Shown here: one piece after another, positions 61,111 through 64,000 of the stretch
Numbering within the stretch: position 1 is the first letter of the stretch
Layout of the letters: the number at the start of each line of letters is the position of its first letter
Assembly (NCBI RefSeq): GCF_013114595.1
Contig: NZ_VTXE01000027.1
Location: 1-64,000 of the forward strand
Source of the DNA: Vibrio sp. 99-8-1
GTDB lineage: Bacteria > Pseudomonadota > Gammaproteobacteria > Enterobacterales > Vibrionaceae
Direction: 5' to 3'
DNA length: 64,000 nt
Translations under genes and position numbers: made by a program
The notes under the pieces: generated by a model
What the model saw: only the letters and a program-made list of their open reading frames with translations
What the model was told of the DNA's origin: nothing
Database searches by the model: none

Positions 61111-61456
61111 TATTGAACAAGTGTAATTGTATATGCAATTCATCAATTAAGTTCTTTCTATTAAATTTTCTCTCTACGTTAAAGAAACAATTGTACTAAG
61201 TTAGATAACCTCTAAAGTCGCTGGTAAACCGATCATTATGGCTGTCAGTCAATGTCCAACAGGTTCCAATGGCCAGAGTATTTTCACACAAAAACTCTCT
61301 AAAAAGAGTCGCCAACTCCTTCAGATACATGAACCAGATCAAATCCTGAATTAAACTTAGTAACAAAGCTCATACTTTTCATAACAATTCGTTACCTTAG
61401 TCGTTGTGACAGATAGAATTAGCCACGAATGTATTTACCGTCAACAGAGGAAAAGA
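61111..61456. other. Intergenic region before the two-component genes
   Basis: About 345 bp between the ABC operon terminator and the response regulator start. It presumably holds the promoter of the two-component pair. No gene or distinct structure was seen. Confidence 0.4.
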
Positions 61457-62188
61457 ATGAAAGAACAAGCACATATCTTAGTGGTCGACGATGACAAAGA
61501 GATCCGAGAATTACTCGATAAGTATCTCTCTAAATCTGGCTACTTAGTCTCTGTTGCTGAAGACGGTGATGATATGCATCAGTATATTGAACAACATGGT
61601 TATCCAACACTCATTTTGCTCGATATTATGCTGCCCGGAGATGATGGGTTTGCTTTATGCCAGCAGGTACGAAAAAAATCCAATGTCCCGATTATTATGC
61701 TGACGGCGGTATCGGATGTAACCGACCAAATCATTGGATTAGAGATCGGTGCTGACGACTATATTGCAAAACCTTTTAATCCCCGCCAACTCGTTGCACG
61801 CATTAAAGCGGTACTACGTCGTTTCCAGAAGGAAGATTCAGAGTCAAATACCGACAAGGTGCCTAAAGCAATTAATTTTGGCGCATGGCATCTGGATATC
61901 CTAGCCCACAGTCTGCTAAATCAAGAGACCAATGAACAGTTCGAACTCTCAGGCAGCGATTTTGCCTTATTAATGCTGTTTTTGGCCCGACCTAACGAAG
62001 TGTTGGATAGAGATACCATCTCGTTTGCAACACGCGGCCGTGCTGCACTGCCGTTTGAACGCGGAATAGATGTCCAGCTAAGTCGGCTTCGTCAACGTTT
62101 AGGAGACAATGGGAAACAGCATCAATATATTAAAACCATGAGAGGCAACGGCTATATTTTTACCGCCCCTGTCTCTTATGAGAACTAA
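61457..62188 (+). CDS. OmpR-family response regulator
   Basis: 243 aa from ATG 61457 (AGAGGAAAAGA upstream). The receiver domain has VVDDDKEIRELLDKYLSKSG, the phospho-acceptor Asp in LILLDIMLPGDDGFALC and Thr/Lys in MLTAVS and YIAKPFNPRQL. The OmpR winged-helix output domain is at the C-terminus (EVLDRDTISFATRGRAALPF, ERGIDVQLSRLRQRLGDNGK, GNGYIF). A GltR/GtsR-like role in controlling sugar uptake is suggested by the next operon. 24 bp upstream of the kinase gene. Confidence 0.93.
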   Translation: MKEQAHILVVDDDKEIRELLDKYLSKSGYLVSVAEDGDDMHQYIEQHGYPTLILLDIMLPGDDGFALCQQVRKKSNVPIIMLTAVSDVTDQIIGLEIGADDYIAKPFNPRQLVARIKAVLRRFQKEDSESNTDKVPKAINFGAWHLDILAHSLLNQETNEQFELSGSDFALLMLFLARPNEVLDRDTISFATRGRAALPFERGIDVQLSRLRQRLGDNGKQHQYIKTMRGNGYIFTAPVSYEN

Positions 62189-62212
62189 CCCATATCTTAT
62201 GAGAACAGTAAG

Positions 62213-63652
62213 ATGAAAAGGTTATTCTCGCCTCGCTCTTTGGTTGCCAGAACACTTTGGTTGACCTTAGTCGCGGTTATTCTTGCTCAAGGCATTGCGA
62301 CTTCAATATGGTACTCGCAAACCAAGCAAAAAGAGCTGGAAGGGATAAGCTCTACCTCTGCGAGTATGGCGAGTATATTTGCCTCTACCGTTAACTTCTT
62401 CCAAGCACTTCCTGTCCAATACCGCCATATCGTACTCGATCAGATTCGAAATATGGGTGGTACTCGTTTTTTCGTTTCCTTCAATAAAAGAGAACTGGAT
62501 ACTGACCCTATTCCAGATAACTATTTGGAACAGGCCTCTTTAAAAGCGGTACGGCAAGTTTTAACCGACAAACTAAACAATGTAAAAACCATCTCTGTCG
62601 AGTTTTCTAAGCCCGATAAACTGCGGGTACTCAAAAATGATATTTATCTTCATGACCTGCCTAAGTCATGGGCTTACTACACTCTCACTCTTGAACCATT
62701 GAACCCTCCTATTCTAGTGGTTCAAATAGAGTTAAGTACCAACGAATGGATCTACATCGCCGCGTTACTCCCGGCTCCTTACGTTAGTTTAGATGACACC
62801 ATTCTCAGTTCTGAGCAGTTACTCTTTCTGCTATTTTCGACCTTGATCCTTATGCTGTTGGTCTATTTCCTTATTCGGCGACAAGTAAGGCCGATTAAAA
62901 ACATCGCCACCGCAGCCAATAAAATGAGTATCGATATAGAGCAGCCCGAGTTAGAAGAAGAAGGGGCAAATGAGCTGGTAATGGCCACTCGCGCATTCAA
63001 CCGTATGCAAAGTCGTATTCGGCATTACGTGCATGATCGGGAAACGCTTTTTTCTGCTATTTCTCATGACTTAAAAACCCCCATAACTCGGTTACGTATT
63101 CGAGCAGAGTTATTAGATGAGTACGAAACTCGCGATAAGTTTAATGAAGACTTAGATGAGTTGGAAATGATGGTAAAAGGCGCGCTTCAAGCGGTTAAAG
63201 ATACCGATATTCATGAGAACAACACCCATATTGATGTGAAGGCAATGTTACGTTCTGTAGCAGAGCATCATAATCAGGATGTCACGCGTGTTCACATTGC
63301 CAACCTACCGATTAAACCCATCATCGGCAAACCTTTGGCAATTAAACGGGTATTGACCAACTTAATCGATAACGGTGTTAAGTACGGCCATCGAGTAGTT
63401 GTATCCGCTCAGGAAACACCAAAAGGATTACTGTTATTCGTTCAAGACGAAGGCGATGGCATCCCTGAAGACAAGCTCGAACTGGTTTTCGAACCCTACT
63501 ATAGACTAGCAAAAGATCGAGACGGTCACGGTTTGGGATTGGGTATCTGCCGAAATATTCTTCACGCACATGGTGGAGATCTCATTCTTAAAAATTCCCC
63601 TCTTGGCGGTTTATCCGCTGAAGTCCTTATTCCACGTAACTTAGCGGTCTAA
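62213..63652 (+). CDS. EnvZ-type sensor histidine kinase
   Basis: 479 aa. TM1 is at about 9-30, a periplasmic sensor domain spans about 35-195 and TM2 is near LLFLLFSTLILMLLVYFLI. Then come a HAMP domain, the H-box FSAISHDLKTPITRLRIRAE (phospho-His), the N-box NLIDNGVKYG, G1 VQDEGDGIPED, F-box FEPYYR and G2 GHGLGLGICRNI. It pairs with the preceding regulator. Pseudomonas GtrS-like kinases sit next to sugar ABC genes in the same way, but the signal here is unknown. Confidence 0.93.
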   Translation: MKRLFSPRSLVARTLWLTLVAVILAQGIATSIWYSQTKQKELEGISSTSASMASIFASTVNFFQALPVQYRHIVLDQIRNMGGTRFFVSFNKRELDTDPIPDNYLEQASLKAVRQVLTDKLNNVKTISVEFSKPDKLRVLKNDIYLHDLPKSWAYYTLTLEPLNPPILVVQIELSTNEWIYIAALLPAPYVSLDDTILSSEQLLFLLFSTLILMLLVYFLIRRQVRPIKNIATAANKMSIDIEQPELEEEGANELVMATRAFNRMQSRIRHYVHDRETLFSAISHDLKTPITRLRIRAELLDEYETRDKFNEDLDELEMMVKGALQAVKDTDIHENNTHIDVKAMLRSVAEHHNQDVTRVHIANLPIKPIIGKPLAIKRVLTNLIDNGVKYGHRVVVSAQETPKGLLLFVQDEGDGIPEDKLELVFEPYYRLAKDRDGHGLGLGICRNILHAHGGDLILKNSPLGGLSAEVLIPRNLAV

Positions 63653-63825
63653 TGTAACAGGAGTGTTACGTTGGGGTAACGCTTTGTTTCAGTTCATCTC
63701 AAAAATACCGATTAGGATTAAGATGTGTTAATGAACAGCATGTTTAATCACGTTTCAGTAACACACCCTACAAAAAACGGATAGACAATATCCAATTGGC
63801 ATAATCCAATACACGGACGAAAACA

Positions 63826-64000
63826 ATGAATATAAAAAAATCCCTATTAGCTCTTTCCCTCCTTACTGCCACTCAATTTGCATCAGCTGGCGAAGTTGAA
63901 GTATTGCACTGGTGGACATCAGGTGGTGAAGCAAAATCAGTATCCGCTCTTAAAGACATGCTTGAAGCACAAGGTCACACTTGGAAAGACTTCGCAGTAG
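63826..64000 (+). CDS. Sugar ABC transporter substrate-binding protein, partial (N-terminus)
   Basis: The first 58 residues are visible. A signal peptide (MNIKKSLLALSLLTATQFAS, cleavage AGE) is followed by VEVLHWWTSGGEAKSVSALK, matching family 1 carbohydrate-binding proteins such as the glucose/mannose binder GtsA. The gene runs off the window. Downstream of the two-component pair, so likely its target. The upstream gap contains GTAACA/TGTTAC (63655-63670), a possible regulator site. Confidence 0.85.
   Translation, partial: MNIKKSLLALSLLTATQFASAGEVEVLHWWTSGGEAKSVSALKDMLEAQGHTWKDFAV

Overview
The window reads as part of a Vibrio (or very close Vibrionaceae) chromosome, probably an accessory-rich secondary replicon. 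The support is the moderate-to-low GC content, Vibrio-type protein sequences (DeaD, RNase II, RhlE, Kbl/Tdh, a 218-residue Qnr-like pentapeptide protein, a PTS/AraC/ManA block) and a recognisable Vibrio intergenic repeat. No rRNA or tRNA genes were seen. The replicon assignment is inference.

Layout. 0-11 kb: backbone genes (deaD, a solute-binding protein, rnb, an AraC regulator, a DUF3024 protein, a PstS-like protein, a MaoC-type hydratase, a lipoprotein, a PH-domain protein, a P-loop kinase-like protein). 11.2-12.2 kb: a scar of mobile DNA, with a P4/P1-type C4 antisense-RNA immunity module (promoter, seqA/seqB/seqC-like boxes, attenuator, small ORF) and a frameshifted transposase relic. 12.2-20.8 kb: a self-contained nucleoside-salvage locus with a class II aldolase, an Fe-type alcohol dehydrogenase, two nucleoside phosphorylases (Udp-like and DeoD-like), a TsgA-like MFS transporter, an MtnA-type sugar-1-phosphate isomerase and two paralogous YeiL/Crp-like regulators. 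It is laced with a shared GACA-NN-TGTC-type site and ends in a broken membrane-protein gene. 20.8-34.6 kb: threonine degradation (kbl-tdh), a LysR/VOC pair, a PHP phosphoesterase, a UPF0145 protein, a Qnr-like protein, azlCD, a TPR membrane protein, a CI-like regulator, Nudix and GntR genes, rhlE and an AraC regulator.

35-39.8 kb: a TorC-like pentahaem cytochrome c and a TorA/TorZ-type molybdoenzyme (anaerobic N-/S-oxide respiration), with a convergent periplasmic binding protein. 39.9-46.7 kb: a D-2-hydroxyacid dehydrogenase, then a PTS block (stand-alone EIIB, an HPr-like/EIIA fusion whose HPr part has lost its histidine, an AraC regulator, EIIABC, ManA) that would import and isomerise mannose or fructose. 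46.7-61.1 kb: a myo-inositol catabolic and uptake regulon (iolR, iolJ, iolB, iolC, a Gfo/Idh dehydrogenase, iolD, iolE, a TauE-type carrier, an IolH/IolI-like epimerase, and a lipoprotein-ATPase-permease ABC importer) with repeated TGAAAAATATTTTTCA-like palindromes. 61.4 kb to the end: an OmpR/EnvZ-type two-component system and the start of a sugar ABC binding protein.

The most novel-looking system is the 12-20 kb locus. Its parts spell a phosphorylase-initiated DHAP shunt: a 5'-deoxy-, 5'-methylthio- or plain nucleoside is imported, phosphorolysed to a sugar-1-phosphate, isomerised by the MtnA homologue, split by the aldolase to DHAP plus an aldehyde, and the aldehyde is reduced to an alcohol.
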